Source: an uncultured Thermoguttaceae bacterium (GTDB lineage Bacteria > Planctomycetota > Planctomycetia > Pirellulales > Thermoguttaceae). From it: DNA of 64,000 bases. The stretch's first letter is position 1, and every line of letters starts with the position of its first letter. Positions 17,187-27,670 of this stretch are shown one piece after another. Where the stretch lies: positions 90,050 to 154,049 of the forward strand of contig CALFBP010000004.1 of NCBI GenBank assembly GCA_937951625.1, in the 5' to 3' direction. The notes beneath the pieces were generated by a model. It did no database searches and had not been told where the DNA came from. It saw nothing but the letters and a program-made list of their open reading frames with translations. A program made the translations under genes and the position numbers.

Positions 17187-17753
17187 ATGCCCAACCATTC
17201 CCCGCGAGCGATCGGCGCCATCGAGCTTTCGAGCATCGGGATCGGGTACAAGATCGAAGACGAGATGCTCAAGGCCGGTTCGGTCGACTTGTTGATCGCC
17301 CGGACGATCTGCTCCGGCAAGTATTTGATCGTGATCGGCGGGTCGGTGAGCGATGTTCAGGCCTCGGTCCAGGCGGGTTTATCGCAGGCCGGCGAGGCGA
17401 TCATCGACCACCTGTTGATCCCCAACGTGCATGAATCGGTGTTCCCGGCGCTGGGCCAATCGGTGGTGCTCGACGGCCAAGAGACGGGCGCTTTGGGGGT
17501 CATCGAGACCTTCAGCGGCACGAGCGTGCTAGCCGCGGCCGACGCTGCCGCCAAGGCCGCGCGGATCACCCTGTTGCGAATCCACGTGGCCATGGCCCTG
17601 GGCGGCAAGGGCCTGTGCCTGATGACCGGCAGCGTGGCCAACGTCCGGGCGGGGGTCCAGGCAGCCGCCGAAGTCGCCCGCGAGCGGGGACTGCTCGTCT
17701 CCGAGGTCGTCATCTCGGGACCGTCGAAAGAGCTTTTCGCTGAATATTTGTGA
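17187..17753 (+). CDS. pduT: PduT-like tandem-BMC shell protein with a pore cysteine
   Basis: Two BMC domains lie in 188 residues: IGAIELSSIGIGYKIEDEML through IDHLLIPNVH, and ALGVIETFSG through LLVSEVVISGPS. This is a trimeric BMC-T shell protein. The first domain carries RTICSGKYLIVIGG, matching the PduT segment whose cysteine binds a [4Fe-4S] cluster at the trimer pore, and the cysteine is kept here. With the preceding PduS-like gene it makes an electron-conduit pair for a bacterial microcompartment. No hexameric BMC-H, pentameric BMC-P or encapsulated enzyme is encoded nearby. GGAAGGA precedes ATG 17187. Confidence 0.9.
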   Translation: MPNHSPRAIGAIELSSIGIGYKIEDEMLKAGSVDLLIARTICSGKYLIVIGGSVSDVQASVQAGLSQAGEAIIDHLLIPNVHESVFPALGQSVVLDGQETGALGVIETFSGTSVLAAADAAAKAARITLLRIHVAMALGGKGLCLMTGSVANVRAGVQAAAEVARERGLLVSEVVISGPSKELFAEYL

Positions 17754-17863
17754 GCTTCCTTCCCAGGCTGGGACGCTTCCTACAGTGCCGCGGGGGTCGG
17801 GGGGATTTCGCACCACGCAACCGCCTCTTCCGCCCGACTCGCACCAGAGTTGTTCGTGGGCGG

Positions 17864-18499
17864 TCACAATTCCCGAATCCCCAGTTCTTCGAGCACAGTC
17901 ACCAGTTCGCCGAGGATCATGCACGTCGCGCCCCAGATGCGATGTGGGGGCCACGAAAAGTGCGGCGCTTCGTAGGCGACGTTTTGGAACTCCCGGCGAT
18001 GGGAACCCAGGTTCGCCGGGTCCAAAAAATGTTGCAGGGGGATTTCCAGCAATTCCGCGACTTCGGTGGGATTGGGCTTCATCTCGGGGCGGCGCTGGGC
18101 GGCCGCAACCCAAGGCTCAATACGGTAGTTGCTAGCGTGGACATAAATCGGCGACAGAGGGCCCAGCACGCGGATCGGTTCCTCGACGGGCCCGAGTTCC
18201 TCGTGAAATTCCCTTAAGGCGGCCTCGCGGCTGGTCTCGCCGGGGTCCACGGCCCCGCCCGGCAGGCTCACTTGGCCGCCATGCGCTGGCAGGTATTCCG
18301 GCCGCAAGGTCAGCGGGACGTGCCATTGGCCGTGGTGGGGATAGAGCAACAAGAGCACGGCGGCGGGCTTGGCGTCGGGCGGCGACCAATGGTAATGACG
18401 CCAAAGCCGCGGCCGGGGCTCGAATCGGGAATCGATCATCGGACCAGGAAGCGGCTTCGCCAGTCGATCCACCAGCCGATCCGGGAGCTCGGCGTTCAT
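17864..18499 (-). CDS. Nudix hydrolase, CoA pyrophosphatase-like
   Basis: A complete Nudix box, G-x5-E-x7-R-E-x2-E-E-x-G (GGAVDPGETSREAALREFHEELG region, about residues 80-103), is preceded by LTLRPEYLPAHGGQVSLPGG. That is the extra motif of NudL/CoAse-type enzymes, which split coenzyme A or related nucleotide diphosphates. Length is 211 residues. The ATG at 18499 overlaps the TGA of the upstream membrane-protein gene (ATGA), so the two are co-translated. The specificity call rests on the extra motif alone. Confidence 0.88.
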   Translation of the reverse strand: MNAELPDRLVDRLAKPLPGPMIDSRFEPRPRLWRHYHWSPPDAKPAAVLLLLYPHHGQWHVPLTLRPEYLPAHGGQVSLPGGAVDPGETSREAALREFHEELGPVEEPIRVLGPLSPIYVHASNYRIEPWVAAAQRRPEMKPNPTEVAELLEIPLQHFLDPANLGSHRREFQNVAYEAPHFSWPPHRIWGATCMILGELVTVLEELGIREL

Positions 18500-20370
18500 G
18501 GCTGCTTAGGGTCGGAGATTCTGTACACCGCGTACACGCGATTGGCGTAAAGCAGTTCCAACGCTAGCCGTGGGTTGGCCTCGGTCAAAAGGTACTCGGC
18601 GCCGTACTTGGCCCCCAATCGTCGCAATGCATTTTCGCCCCGTGCGGTCAACGATCGGTACCATTGGTACTCCGGGTCGCAGCTTTTGGTGGCATGGATC
18701 TCTTGTAGGCGGCTCCACCACTCGACAATCGAGCGCGCGTCCTGAGGGATGTCTTTGCGCGTAACCACTTCCGCCCGGCGGGCCCGCCATTTGAAGGTCT
18801 GAGATTCCAGGGGCGTGAGGAAGACGGCGTCGCGCGGGATGAGGGGCGATTGGGCGACCCACTCGCAGACCTGGCGCCACTCGGGATGCCGCACCCGTTT
18901 ATCCCCCCGCGGCAGCGTGCCGGGCGGTCGCTCGATCATAAAACCCCCAAAGTGCAAAACACAAAGCACCCCCAGCACCGCGGCGATCCATTTTCCCTGC
19001 CTTTCCCGCGCCTCGATCAGCCGACCGACCCAAACCGCGGCCAGCAATGCCACGCCGAGCGGCACCACCACGTCGGCCAGCCGAAACCAGTAAAAACGAA
19101 GCCAGCCGGCGGCGAGAACCCGGTCGAACTCCGCCAACATGCCCAGTTCCACTCCCACCGCGGCAATCACCAGGCTGCCGAGGACGAACGCCACCAAGCG
19201 TTTGGTTCCACAACTCTCGGCGAAGTATGCCGTCGGTTCAGGGGCCTGGCGGCTCTGCACAGCGACACGCCGGGCCAATAGCAGGAACGCCGCGACCAGG
19301 GCCAGGAAACGGTAGATCATCTCCAAGGGAAACCTCGCGAACACAAGGTGATGCGCGAGGCGCCTGAAGACATAGATTTCGTGGGCCGCGCGGACCGTGG
19401 CGGGGTCGGTTCCCCAGTTCATCAGCAGCGACGGTACAAGTCCCGGCAACGCGAGCACCAGGCCGCCCAGCAGGCCGGGCCAAAAGGAAGTCAGACTCGG
19501 TCGTTGGCGACCTAGGCCGATCCAGGCCAGGCCTGCGGCCACCGCCGCCCAACCGCCCACGAGCACGTGAAAACACGCAGCCCCGCCAAAGCACAGATAG
19601 GCCCGATTCCAGCGGTCGCGCACCAAGGCCTCCAGCCCGAGGAAAACCAACACGTAGGCGAATCCTTTGGCTTCCACGCCTCCGATCACCCACTCGCCCG
19701 ACATGTGGCCTCGCTCGACAAGGTAGGCGAACAGTGCGCCCGAAAACACAGAAAACCACCGGTGCGGAACCACAGCCACGCTCAATCGTTGCCACGACCA
19801 GGCCAGCAAACCCCAGGTAAGCACCCGGCCCACCCAAGCCATCGCCGGAAGCTCCAGCCAAAGGGCCAACCAGCCGAAGGTGAAGTAGAACACATGGTGC
19901 GTATCGGGCGAGTCGAGGAAGAAATCGTTCTCGACCCAACGGGGGTTCCAATAATGGGCCGCCTTGCCGAGATAGTGGGTTTCGTTGACATCGGGCACCG
20001 GCCACGCGCCTTGAAAGGCGAACATCGCGAAGATCAGAAGGATTTCCACACCATGTCGCGGTGCCGCGGCAACCGCTGCCGGAGTGCCCCGCGAGGGAAC
20101 GGTCTTCGATGTTCCTAACAAAGATTTTCCGCTTGCCTGACCAAGGTTCCTCGGTTCCCCTTCGGGTGCAGAGGCGTGATCGCTGGGAGCCGCTACCAGG
20201 GAATCGGCCTGTTGGCCCCCGTTGTCTGGAGCTTCAGGCGTTTTGGGTTCCAGCATCGGACTTGCTGCCTCGTTGCCGAGTCCTTTGTGCCGTGAAGGGC
20301 TGGTTTCGTGTGGGGATGTCGCTTGCCCGCCGACGTCATTTTTCCAAGGCGGCAATCCGCTTGAAGTCAT
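18496..20370 (-). CDS. Multi-pass membrane protein, DUF6798-like
   Basis: The first 105 or so residues are low-complexity and probably disordered. About ten hydrophobic segments follow, then a soluble C-terminal tail of about 150 residues ([17 protein letters not shown]...). The tail and the membrane plan ([17 protein letters not shown] at the first loop) resemble a planctomycete family of uncharacterised integral membrane proteins that look distantly like glycosyltransferases of the PMT/GT-C type. That relation is inferred only. The start overlaps the end of the xylulokinase gene by 35 nt; a later start would remove only the disordered region. It is coupled to the Nudix gene downstream. Confidence 0.75.
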   Translation of the reverse strand: MTSSGLPPWKNDVGGQATSPHETSPSRHKGLGNEAASPMLEPKTPEAPDNGGQQADSLVAAPSDHASAPEGEPRNLGQASGKSLLGTSKTVPSRGTPAAVAAAPRHGVEILLIFAMFAFQGAWPVPDVNETHYLGKAAHYWNPRWVENDFFLDSPDTHHVFYFTFGWLALWLELPAMAWVGRVLTWGLLAWSWQRLSVAVVPHRWFSVFSGALFAYLVERGHMSGEWVIGGVEAKGFAYVLVFLGLEALVRDRWNRAYLCFGGAACFHVLVGGWAAVAAGLAWIGLGRQRPSLTSFWPGLLGGLVLALPGLVPSLLMNWGTDPATVRAAHEIYVFRRLAHHLVFARFPLEMIYRFLALVAAFLLLARRVAVQSRQAPEPTAYFAESCGTKRLVAFVLGSLVIAAVGVELGMLAEFDRVLAAGWLRFYWFRLADVVVPLGVALLAAVWVGRLIEARERQGKWIAAVLGVLCVLHFGGFMIERPPGTLPRGDKRVRHPEWRQVCEWVAQSPLIPRDAVFLTPLESQTFKWRARRAEVVTRKDIPQDARSIVEWWSRLQEIHATKSCDPEYQWYRSLTARGENALRRLGAKYGAEYLLTEANPRLALELLYANRVYAVYRISDPKQP

Positions 20371-21868
20371 CTTTCAAGGACCGATAGAGCTGTTGGTACT
20401 CGGGAAAGGCGCGGTCGTAATAGGCCTTATTGGCGCGATTGACGTTGGTTTCCTTGACCACGCGGATGGTGGCCGCGCAGGCCTCCGCGATGTCTTTGAA
20501 TGCCCCAGCGCCCACCGCGGCGAGCAAGGCCACACCAAAGGCCGGTCCTTCCTCACTATTGATTGTGACCACCTTGCGGCCGAAGACGTCGGCCTGAATC
20601 TGACGCCAAAGCGGACTCCGGGAACCGCCGCCGGACGCGCGAATCTGCCGCACCGGCACCCCCAAGCCCTCGATGATCTCCAAGCTATCGCGCATCGCAT
20701 AGGTCACCCCCTCCAGGATCGCGCGGATCAGGTGCCCTCGGGTATGGGCCAGGGTGATGCCGACGAAGCAGCCGCGGGCGTCGGGATCGGCATGAGGCGT
20801 GCGTTCGCCGGAGAGATAGGGGAGGAAAAACAATCCGTCGCTGCCTGGCCGCACCGACTCGGCTTCCTTGATAAGAACCTCGTAAACTTCTTTTTTGGCC
20901 TTTTTCGCCTGGGCCACGTCGGCCTTGCAGAGTTCGTTGCGGAACCATTGGAGCGAACCGCCGGCCGAGAGGTTCACGCCCATCATGTGCCACTTGCCGT
21001 GAACAGCATGGCAGAAGGTGTGGACGCGCCCCTCGGGATCGATCTTTACCTCATCGCTGTGGACGAACATCACGCCGGACGTTCCGATCGAGGTGGAAAG
21101 CACGCCCCGCTGGACGATGCCGTTGCCGACCGCCCCAGCCGCGCAATCGCCCGCCCCGCCCACGACCACACAATCGGTCGAAAGGCCGAGCAGTTCCGCG
21201 GCCTGGCGGGTCAGCTTGCCCGTGACTTGCTCGGATTCGTAGCACGTGGCCAAAAGACTCTCGTCCAATTCCAACGCGGAGAGCAGTTCTTTCGACCAGC
21301 AACGATTGGCGACGTCCAAAAGCAACATGCCGCTGGCGTCGCTCACCTCTGTGGCGAATTCGCCGGTCAAGCGACGACGGATTTCGTCCTTCGGCAAAAG
21401 CACCTTGGCCAGTTTCTCGAAATGTTTCGGCTCGTGGTTCCGTAGCCAAAGGATTTTGGGGGCGGTGAAGCCCGTCATGGCTGGATTGGCCACCATGCGG
21501 ATGAGATTGGCCCGGCCTCCCACACGCTGTTCCATCTCCTGGCACTCAGCCGAGGTCCGCTGGTCGTTCCAGAGAATGGCGCGGCGAATGACGCGGTTCT
21601 TCTTATCAAGGAACACCGAGCCGTGCATTTGGCCCGACAAACCGATTGCTTTCACTTCTACCGGCTTCAACTTGGCCTGCTTGACCACACGGCGGACCGA
21701 GCGGATGGTGGCCTGCCACCAGTCCTCCGGGTCTTGCTCGCTCCACAGCGGCTTGGGAACGTAACAAGGATAGGTTTCCGTGGCAGAGGCGAGAATCTTG
21801 CCGTTCTCACCAATCGCTAACGTCTTGGTCCCCGAAGTGCCAATGTCGATACCCAAGTACGCGCTCAT
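20336..21868 (-). CDS. xylB: Xylulokinase (FGGY family)
   Basis: The 510-residue sugar kinase has the full FGGY pattern: [12 protein letters not shown] at the N-terminus, [23 protein letters not shown], a [14 protein letters not shown] segment carrying the catalytic Asp, and [18 protein letters not shown] near the C-terminus. MHGSVFLD and WNDQRT favour D-xylulose over glycerol or gluconate. It phosphorylates D-xylulose for the pentose phosphate pathway. No xylose isomerase gene lies in the window. The 3' end overlaps the following membrane-protein gene. Confidence 0.93.
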   Translation of the reverse strand: MSAYLGIDIGTSGTKTLAIGENGKILASATETYPCYVPKPLWSEQDPEDWWQATIRSVRRVVKQAKLKPVEVKAIGLSGQMHGSVFLDKKNRVIRRAILWNDQRTSAECQEMEQRVGGRANLIRMVANPAMTGFTAPKILWLRNHEPKHFEKLAKVLLPKDEIRRRLTGEFATEVSDASGMLLLDVANRCWSKELLSALELDESLLATCYESEQVTGKLTRQAAELLGLSTDCVVVGGAGDCAAGAVGNGIVQRGVLSTSIGTSGVMFVHSDEVKIDPEGRVHTFCHAVHGKWHMMGVNLSAGGSLQWFRNELCKADVAQAKKAKKEVYEVLIKEAESVRPGSDGLFFLPYLSGERTPHADPDARGCFVGITLAHTRGHLIRAILEGVTYAMRDSLEIIEGLGVPVRQIRASGGGSRSPLWRQIQADVFGRKVVTINSEEGPAFGVALLAAVGAGAFKDIAEACAATIRVVKETNVNRANKAYYDRAFPEYQQLYRSLKDDFKRIAALEK

Positions 21869-22205
21869 CTAGGTGCTTCCTTCGGAACAGGGTAGAATGA
21901 GTAGAACGATCCGTTGGGATGCATCGCCAAACCACTGCTGCCCAAAAAACGGCGCCGGACGGATTGTAACCGCGCCAAGGCCCGTCGGGAAGCGGCGAGC
22001 GTCCCGCAACTCATTGCGGGGAGACGTTCCGCTCGTCGTTTCGTTTCGGAAAAAAATCCGGGGTGCCTCGGGCAAAATAAGAAGCGATCGGGCCTGAAGC
22101 TCCCTGTGTGAAACAATTTTACCCTCCTTGTTGCCTATTGGATCAACCTCTGAAGATATGCGTCACTGCTCTCCAAACACCTGCTCGTTTCCCGTGCGGA
22201 AGGAA

Positions 22206-23780
22206 ATGCCCTCGCTCAGCGCGCTGGACGACAAACGACGGCGGTCGCCGATCCGTTGGGCAGGGATGCTCGTCTGGCTCGGCCTTTGCTTTTCTAGCGG
22301 ATGTCTGCGTCCAACGGGCGATGCCCAGCCAGCGCCCGACAGCCCGCCGGGGCCGCCAGTCCATCTCCGCCTGCTGGTGGTCGATGATCCGGCCTTGGCC
22401 GCGGCCATCGAGCAGTTGAAAGGGGAGTGGAACGCACAGACCGGTTCGACGCTGGAAGTGCTCGAAGCGGCTAAGCTCGACCTGTCGGCCGCGGATCCGC
22501 CCGACGCCGACGCCATGATCATCCCCTCTTGGCAATTGGCCGAAATGGCGACGCGATCCTGGATTGTGCCCGCGCCGCCGGCCATTGTCGACGATCGGCC
22601 GCAAGATGGGCTGGGAACGGGCGCCGGCAGTCGCGAAGGAGGCTGGGCTGAAATCTTTTCGCTGCTGCGTGCCCGGGAAGCGACGTGGGGGAACACCACC
22701 TTCGCCGTGCCCTTCGGCTCGCCCGTGCTGACGCTTTACTGCCGGGCCGACCTGCTGGAAAAGTTCGGGGCCAAGCCCCCGCGAAATTGGGCGGAGTATC
22801 AGAAGTTGGCGAAGCTTTTTGGGGATCGCGGCAAGCTCGGCGAACTCGCCCCGTCGGAAGGCGCGCCGTGGGTGGGGGCGATGGAGCCGCTGGCCCCTGG
22901 TTGGGCCGGGGTGATGCTCCTCGCGCGCGCCGCTCCCTACGCCACCCATCGCGCCAACTATTCCGCCGTCTTCCAGTTGGAAACGATGGAGCCGCTGATC
23001 GATGGCCCGCCGTTCGTTCGGGCGTTGGAGGAACAGGTCGAGACCTTGGGCGAAAACGTCGCGGAGCAGCTTCGCGCTGATCCTGCGGACGTCCGCCGCG
23101 CGTTTTGGGCAGGCCGTTGCGGCATGGCGATCACCTGGCCTTCCCACGCCCGAACGGACAAACGCTCCGCTTCGGCCGAAGCCAGTTCGCAGGCAAAAGC
23201 CGCGGACAAGGAAGCGCCCGTCGAGGGTCGAGAGATTCGTTTGAGCGTCGCGGAGCTTCCCGGCTCAACGGAGGTCTACAACATCGCCTCTCAAAACTGG
23301 GAAACCCGACGGCCAGAGGAAGAGACCCGCGTGCCGCTTTTGGGCATCGCCGGGCGGCTTGGTGTGGTCACCACGCGATGTGCCTCGATCGATACGGCAT
23401 TTCGTTTGTTGACCTGGATTTCGGGTCAGCCGGCGGGCCAAGCCGCGGCTGCCGTCAGTCCGGCGACGACGCTCTTTCGGCAATCGCAGCTCCGCCTCCC
23501 TCAAGCTTGGACCGAGACGGAGTTTCCCGCCGCGGTCGCCGCGCACTATGCTTTGCTGACCCAGCAGACGCTCAGCCGAGAGCAGGCGATGTTCGCGCTG
23601 CGTATTCCCGGCCGGGGCGAGTATCTGGCCGCCTTGGACGAGGCCGTGCACCAGGTGCTTCGCGGGCAGCAGAAACCGCTCGACGCCTTGCGACAGGTCA
23701 AAATCCGCTGGCAAGAGATCACCAATCGCCTCGGTGTGGACCGCCAACGGGAGGCATACCGCCGCAGCCTCGGGCTGTAG
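22206..23780 (+). CDS. Lipoprotein resembling an extracellular solute-binding protein
   Basis: From ATG 22206 the product has 524 residues. A basic region and hydrophobic stretch (WAGMLVWLGLCFSSGC) end in a lipobox cysteine. The following sequence resembles family 1 (sugar) periplasmic binding proteins: LRLLVVDDPALAAAIEQLKGEWNAQTGS, FAVPFGSPVLTLYCRADLLEKFG, then PPRNWAEYQKLAKLF. No permease or ATPase genes adjoin it, so it may serve a distant transporter or be a planctomycete lipoprotein using the same fold. An earlier in-frame ATG at 22158 and a later one at 22266 are alternative starts. Confidence 0.75.
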   Translation: MPSLSALDDKRRRSPIRWAGMLVWLGLCFSSGCLRPTGDAQPAPDSPPGPPVHLRLLVVDDPALAAAIEQLKGEWNAQTGSTLEVLEAAKLDLSAADPPDADAMIIPSWQLAEMATRSWIVPAPPAIVDDRPQDGLGTGAGSREGGWAEIFSLLRAREATWGNTTFAVPFGSPVLTLYCRADLLEKFGAKPPRNWAEYQKLAKLFGDRGKLGELAPSEGAPWVGAMEPLAPGWAGVMLLARAAPYATHRANYSAVFQLETMEPLIDGPPFVRALEEQVETLGENVAEQLRADPADVRRAFWAGRCGMAITWPSHARTDKRSASAEASSQAKAADKEAPVEGREIRLSVAELPGSTEVYNIASQNWETRRPEEETRVPLLGIAGRLGVVTTRCASIDTAFRLLTWISGQPAGQAAAAVSPATTLFRQSQLRLPQAWTETEFPAAVAAHYALLTQQTLSREQAMFALRIPGRGEYLAALDEAVHQVLRGQQKPLDALRQVKIRWQEITNRLGVDRQREAYRRSLGL

Positions 23781-24058
23781 TCGCGGCACCTTGGGCCGTT
23801 GCACGCGATGGCCTCGACTCCAGCGGCCAACCGTGATACTCCTCGGCAGCGTGCGGGAGGGAGCCAAAAAACGCTTGCCGCGCCTCTCGCATCCAGCAAT
23901 TTCGCCATGCAAATTGACTCCCGCTCTCCGCTCGTGCCATACTAAGGACCTCTCCCCTGCCTTGCCGGGGCAAGGCCCGGTTAAGTTTGCGAAAAAGGAC
24001 GCGGGGCCGGGCAAGGGGTTCGGGATCGACACTCTCTAACCACTCGGAGTTCAAGCCG

Positions 24059-25024
24059 ATGAATCAAGTAGTCAGTCGTCGCAGTTTTTTAGGCGCCGCC
24101 ACCGTAGCAGCGGTCGCGGGAGCGAGTCTTGCCAAAGTCCACCACGCCCGAGCCAGCGAGTTCAACACCAAACTGTATCGGGCCATGATTCGCTCGCCGA
24201 AAGAAAAAGAACTCGCCGAGTTGGAGGCCGCCGGTTTCGACGGCCTGGAAACCAGCGATTGGAAAACCACGGCGCAGGAGGCCGAAAAGGCCCGCAAGCT
24301 CGCCGAGAAACACCATCTGAAGATTCATTCCGTGCTGTTCGGTTGGGCCAATTTCAACAAGGCCGACTCCGTGGAACAGGATATCGCCAACGTGGAAAAA
24401 GCCCTGCACGCGGCCCAGGCCTATGGGGCCTCGGCGTTACTGCTGGTCCCTTGCCGCACCAGCGTGACCCCCATTCCCGAGGCCTGGGAGTTCGACATCG
24501 CCTTCGACGAGAAGACGGGCCACGTGACTCGGGTCGTCGCCGGCGACAATTCCAGATACGCTGCCTACATCGAGGCCCAGAACCAGGCGACCGAGGCCTC
24601 GCGCCGGGCGGTCCAGCGGCTCGTACCTGCGGCCGAAAAGACGGGCGTCGTCATCGCGTTGGAAAATGTTTGGAACAACCTTTGGGTCCAACCGAAGTTG
24701 TTCGCTCATTTCGTGGCGTCGTTTCAGTGTCCTTGGGTCCAGGCCTATTTCGACATCGGCAACCACGTCAAATACGCCCCGCCCGAGCAGTGGATCCAAG
24801 CCCTCGGCAAGCTGATCGTCAAGCTCCACGTCAAGGACTTCAAACTCAACCCCGACGGCCGCGGCGGGAAGTTCGTGCATCCCCGCGACGGCAGCATCAA
24901 TTGGCCCTCGGTGCGTCGAGAGATCGACAAGATCGGGTACAATGGCTTCATGACCATTGAAGACGGCGGTCTTCCGCTAGAAGAGTTCCGCCGCCGCTTG
25001 GACCTGATCATTGCCGGAAAATAG
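24059..25024 (+). CDS. Tat-exported sugar phosphate isomerase/epimerase-like TIM barrel
   Basis: The 321-residue protein begins with a twin-arginine signal (VVSRRSFLGAATVAAVAGASLA). It continues as an AP endonuclease 2/xylose-isomerase-like barrel, with LEAAGFDGLETSD, IALENVWNN, YFDIGNHVKYAPPEQWI, VKLHVKDFK and FMTIEDGG carrying the expected Glu, Asp and His metal ligands. Family members isomerise or epimerise sugars; here the reaction would take place outside the cytoplasm. A Gfo/Idh/MocA gene starts 53 nt downstream, a pairing common in planctomycete sugar or inositol catabolism. Confidence 0.88.
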   Translation: MNQVVSRRSFLGAATVAAVAGASLAKVHHARASEFNTKLYRAMIRSPKEKELAELEAAGFDGLETSDWKTTAQEAEKARKLAEKHHLKIHSVLFGWANFNKADSVEQDIANVEKALHAAQAYGASALLLVPCRTSVTPIPEAWEFDIAFDEKTGHVTRVVAGDNSRYAAYIEAQNQATEASRRAVQRLVPAAEKTGVVIALENVWNNLWVQPKLFAHFVASFQCPWVQAYFDIGNHVKYAPPEQWIQALGKLIVKLHVKDFKLNPDGRGGKFVHPRDGSINWPSVRREIDKIGYNGFMTIEDGGLPLEEFRRRLDLIIAGK

Positions 25025-25076
25025 AGACATAGCTGAGGAAATGAAGAACAAGCGAAAACGAAAGAGGAGCAATTCC

Positions 25077-26075
25077 ATGAGGCGTCGAACGGTCTTGAGC
25101 TTCCTGACGGTCGCCGGGTTTTTTTGGGCTTCGTCGGTCACGAGCGGCCAGGCCGCGGAGCCTGGCAAATTGCTTCGGGCTGGTATGATTGGGCTGGACA
25201 CGTCGCACGCGATCGAGTTTACCAAAATCCTCAACGACCCCAAAAACGTTGAGGAATTGGGCGTGAAGGTCGTGGCCGCGTTCCCCGGCGGCAGCCCTGA
25301 TTTGCCGGCCAGTTGGGATCGCGTCAAGGGTTACACCGAGCAGCTCGCCAAAATGGGCGTGGAAATCGTGCCCTCGATCGAGGCGCTGCTTCCCAAGGTC
25401 GACGTGGTGCTCCTAGAAAGCGTGGACGGGCGCCCGCATTTGGAACAAGCGAGGCCCGTGATCGCCGCGGGCAAACCGTTGTTCATCGACAAACCGATGG
25501 CGGCCTCGCTGGCCGATGTGATCAAGATTTTCGAGCTGGCCAAAAAGGCGGGCGTGCCGTGCTTCTCCAGCTCGTCGCTTCGCTATTGTCCGGAGGCCCT
25601 GGAAATCCGCGGCGGTACCTCGCCCATCGGCAAGCCCCTGCGCGTCGTGGCCACCAGCCCCTTCCATATCGAGGAACATCACCCCGACCTTTTCTGGTAT
25701 GGCGTTCACGGCGTGGAGTTGCTTTACACGATCATGGGCACCGGGTGCCAGACCGTTCGTCGCGAGGCGCCCGACCGGGCGGTCGGACAATGGTCTGGGG
25801 ATCGCGTAGGGATTTACCAGGGCAGCAAGAGCTACGGGGCGGAAGTCGAAGGCACCGGCGGCAAGGCCGAGGTGAGCAAGTACCCCGGCTACGAGCCGCT
25901 CGTCCGCGAAATCTGCACATTCTTCAAGACCGGCAAACCGCCCGTGGCCGCCGAAGAAACCATTGAAATCTTCGCCTTCATGGAGGCTGCCGACGAGAGT
26001 AAACGCCAAGGCGGCGCACCAGTGACCATCGAAAGCGTACTGAAAAAAGCCCGCGAGGAAGCGGCCAAGCGATGA
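25077..26075 (+). CDS. Exported Gfo/Idh/MocA-like oxidoreductase with unusual nucleotide loop
   Basis: The ATG at 25077 has GAGGAG 8 nt upstream and opens a signal peptide (MRRRTVLSFLTVAGFFWASSVTSGQA). The Rossmann-type start AGMIGLDTSH lacks the usual G-x-G-x2-G/A loop, though FIDKPMAASLADV preserves the K-P of the family's E-K-P motif as D-K-P. Length is 332 residues. A nicotinamide-dependent reaction is therefore uncertain; some exported members act as hydrolases or lyases with a tightly held cofactor. It is probably co-transcribed with the TIM-barrel gene upstream. Confidence 0.82.
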   Translation: MRRRTVLSFLTVAGFFWASSVTSGQAAEPGKLLRAGMIGLDTSHAIEFTKILNDPKNVEELGVKVVAAFPGGSPDLPASWDRVKGYTEQLAKMGVEIVPSIEALLPKVDVVLLESVDGRPHLEQARPVIAAGKPLFIDKPMAASLADVIKIFELAKKAGVPCFSSSSLRYCPEALEIRGGTSPIGKPLRVVATSPFHIEEHHPDLFWYGVHGVELLYTIMGTGCQTVRREAPDRAVGQWSGDRVGIYQGSKSYGAEVEGTGGKAEVSKYPGYEPLVREICTFFKTGKPPVAAEETIEIFAFMEAADESKRQGGAPVTIESVLKKAREEAAKR

Positions 26076-26385
26076 CGGCGTTGGGAAAGCCCGGAAAGGG
26101 AACCCCGATCACTCCGCTCTGGCAGGCCATGAAGCCAAGGACGGTTCGATCGCTTATTCACGGCGGGATCGATCGAGTTTTGCGGGGACGACGACCGGCC
26201 GCGCCCGGGCAAGAGAAATCTCTTCGACCAGTCGCACCAAGTGCCGCGGGGGGGCGATCGATCCCCTCGCGTTTTCCCCAAACGTTGGAGGGCGAGTGCG
26301 CAGGGCTGGCGGGAACCCTTTTCGCCGCGGGTGGGAGAACGATGCGCTGCCCCCATTTTGAACGCAGGGTGGTGTTCCCAACCGT
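26076..26385. other. Intergenic stretch, nothing recognised
   Basis: About 310 nt lie between the Gfo/Idh-like gene and the MFS gene. No coding frame with a ribosome binding site, RNA gene or clear terminator was seen. Confidence 0.4.
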
Positions 26386-27666
26386 ATGAAAAAGTCTTCC
26401 GACGCTTACGCCGTCTGGCGGAACGCCAACTATCGACGCTACGCGGCAAGCTGGTTCTTGATGATTTTCGCCAAGTGGATCGAGACGGTAGCCGTCGGCA
26501 TCCACATTTACCGCCAAACGGGCGACGCCCTCAGCCTTGGTTTTTTAGGCTTGGTCCAAGCAGCGCCGGTGATCTTACTGGCCCTCCCCGGCGGACAGAT
26601 CGCCGATCGACACGACCGCCGCCGCGTGATGGTGGCCATGCTGGCGGTCAGTTCCGCGGTAGCGGGCGGGCTGACCGTGGCCGCGAGTCAGGCCTGGGGC
26701 ATCGGCTGGTTTTATTTGCTGCTCGGTCTCGGCGCCGTGAGCCAAGCCCTGGGCACGCCCGCGAGGGCCGCCTTGCTGCCGCAGATCGTCGACCGCTCGA
26801 TCTTCGCCAACGCCGTGGCCTGGAACAGCAGCGTGTTCCACATCGCCTCGATGACCGGGCCGGTTGTGGGTGGTTTCGTCGTGGGCGCGGAAACGAACGT
26901 TTCCGCCGCGCTGGCGTTGGTCGGCGTGTGCCGCTTGTTGTCGCTGGCCGCGATTGCCCGGGTGACTGCGTCGCCGCCGGAGTTGTCGCAAACGTCCGTC
27001 TCCTGGCAAAGCCTCTTAGCCGGAATCCGCTTCGTCTGGCAAACGAAACTGATCCTGGCCTCGATCACGCTGGATCTGTTCGCGGTCCTATTGGGCGGGG
27101 CGACGTACCTGCTGCCGATCTTCGCGGAAGACATTCTGAACGTGGGTGCAACCGGGCTGGGGCTGCTGCGTTCGGCTGAAGCCGTGGGCGCCATGGCCAT
27201 GGGCGTGCTTTTGGCCCACCTGCCGCCCTTGCGCCGCGCGGGCCGGACGCTGCTTTGGTCCGTCGCGGGATTCGGTTTGGCTACGATCGGGCTGGGGGTC
27301 TCCCGATGGTTTCCGCTATCTCTGCTCATGATGTTCTTGATCGGCGCATTGGACAACGTGAGCGTGGTCGTCCGCCACACCTTGGTGCAGATGCTTACCC
27401 CGGACGAAATGCGCGGCCGGGTCTCGGCGGTCAACAGCGTGTTCATCGTGGCGTCGAACGACTTGGGCGGGCTGGAATCGGGAATTACGGCCCGGTTGTT
27501 CGGCCCAGTCGTCTCCGTGGTCTTGGGAGGGGTCGGGGCGATCCTCGTCGTTCTAGCCGCCTCCCGAAAATGGCCCGAACTCTTGACCGTCGGCTCCCTC
27601 GCCGACCTTCGCGCACTTTCCCCACCCCTGCAACCCGCCGGTGAGAACCTCGCTTTACGCAGTTAA
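26386..27666 (+). CDS. MFS transporter, EntS-like
   Basis: The 426-residue carrier has twelve predicted membrane segments. ADRHDRRRVMVAML (about residues 75-88) is the major facilitator loop motif G-x3-D-R-x-G-R-R in variant form. The later GDALSLGFLGLVQAAP start and LTPDEMRGRVSAVNS loop are typical of the EntS/enterobactin-exporter-like MFS_3 group, whose members usually export small molecules. No biosynthetic genes adjoin it. Substrate unknown. It converges with secDF. Confidence 0.88.
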   Translation: MKKSSDAYAVWRNANYRRYAASWFLMIFAKWIETVAVGIHIYRQTGDALSLGFLGLVQAAPVILLALPGGQIADRHDRRRVMVAMLAVSSAVAGGLTVAASQAWGIGWFYLLLGLGAVSQALGTPARAALLPQIVDRSIFANAVAWNSSVFHIASMTGPVVGGFVVGAETNVSAALALVGVCRLLSLAAIARVTASPPELSQTSVSWQSLLAGIRFVWQTKLILASITLDLFAVLLGGATYLLPIFAEDILNVGATGLGLLRSAEAVGAMAMGVLLAHLPPLRRAGRTLLWSVAGFGLATIGLGVSRWFPLSLLMMFLIGALDNVSVVVRHTLVQMLTPDEMRGRVSAVNSVFIVASNDLGGLESGITARLFGPVVSVVLGGVGAILVVLAASRKWPELLTVGSLADLRALSPPLQPAGENLALRS

Positions 27667-27670
27667 CATT

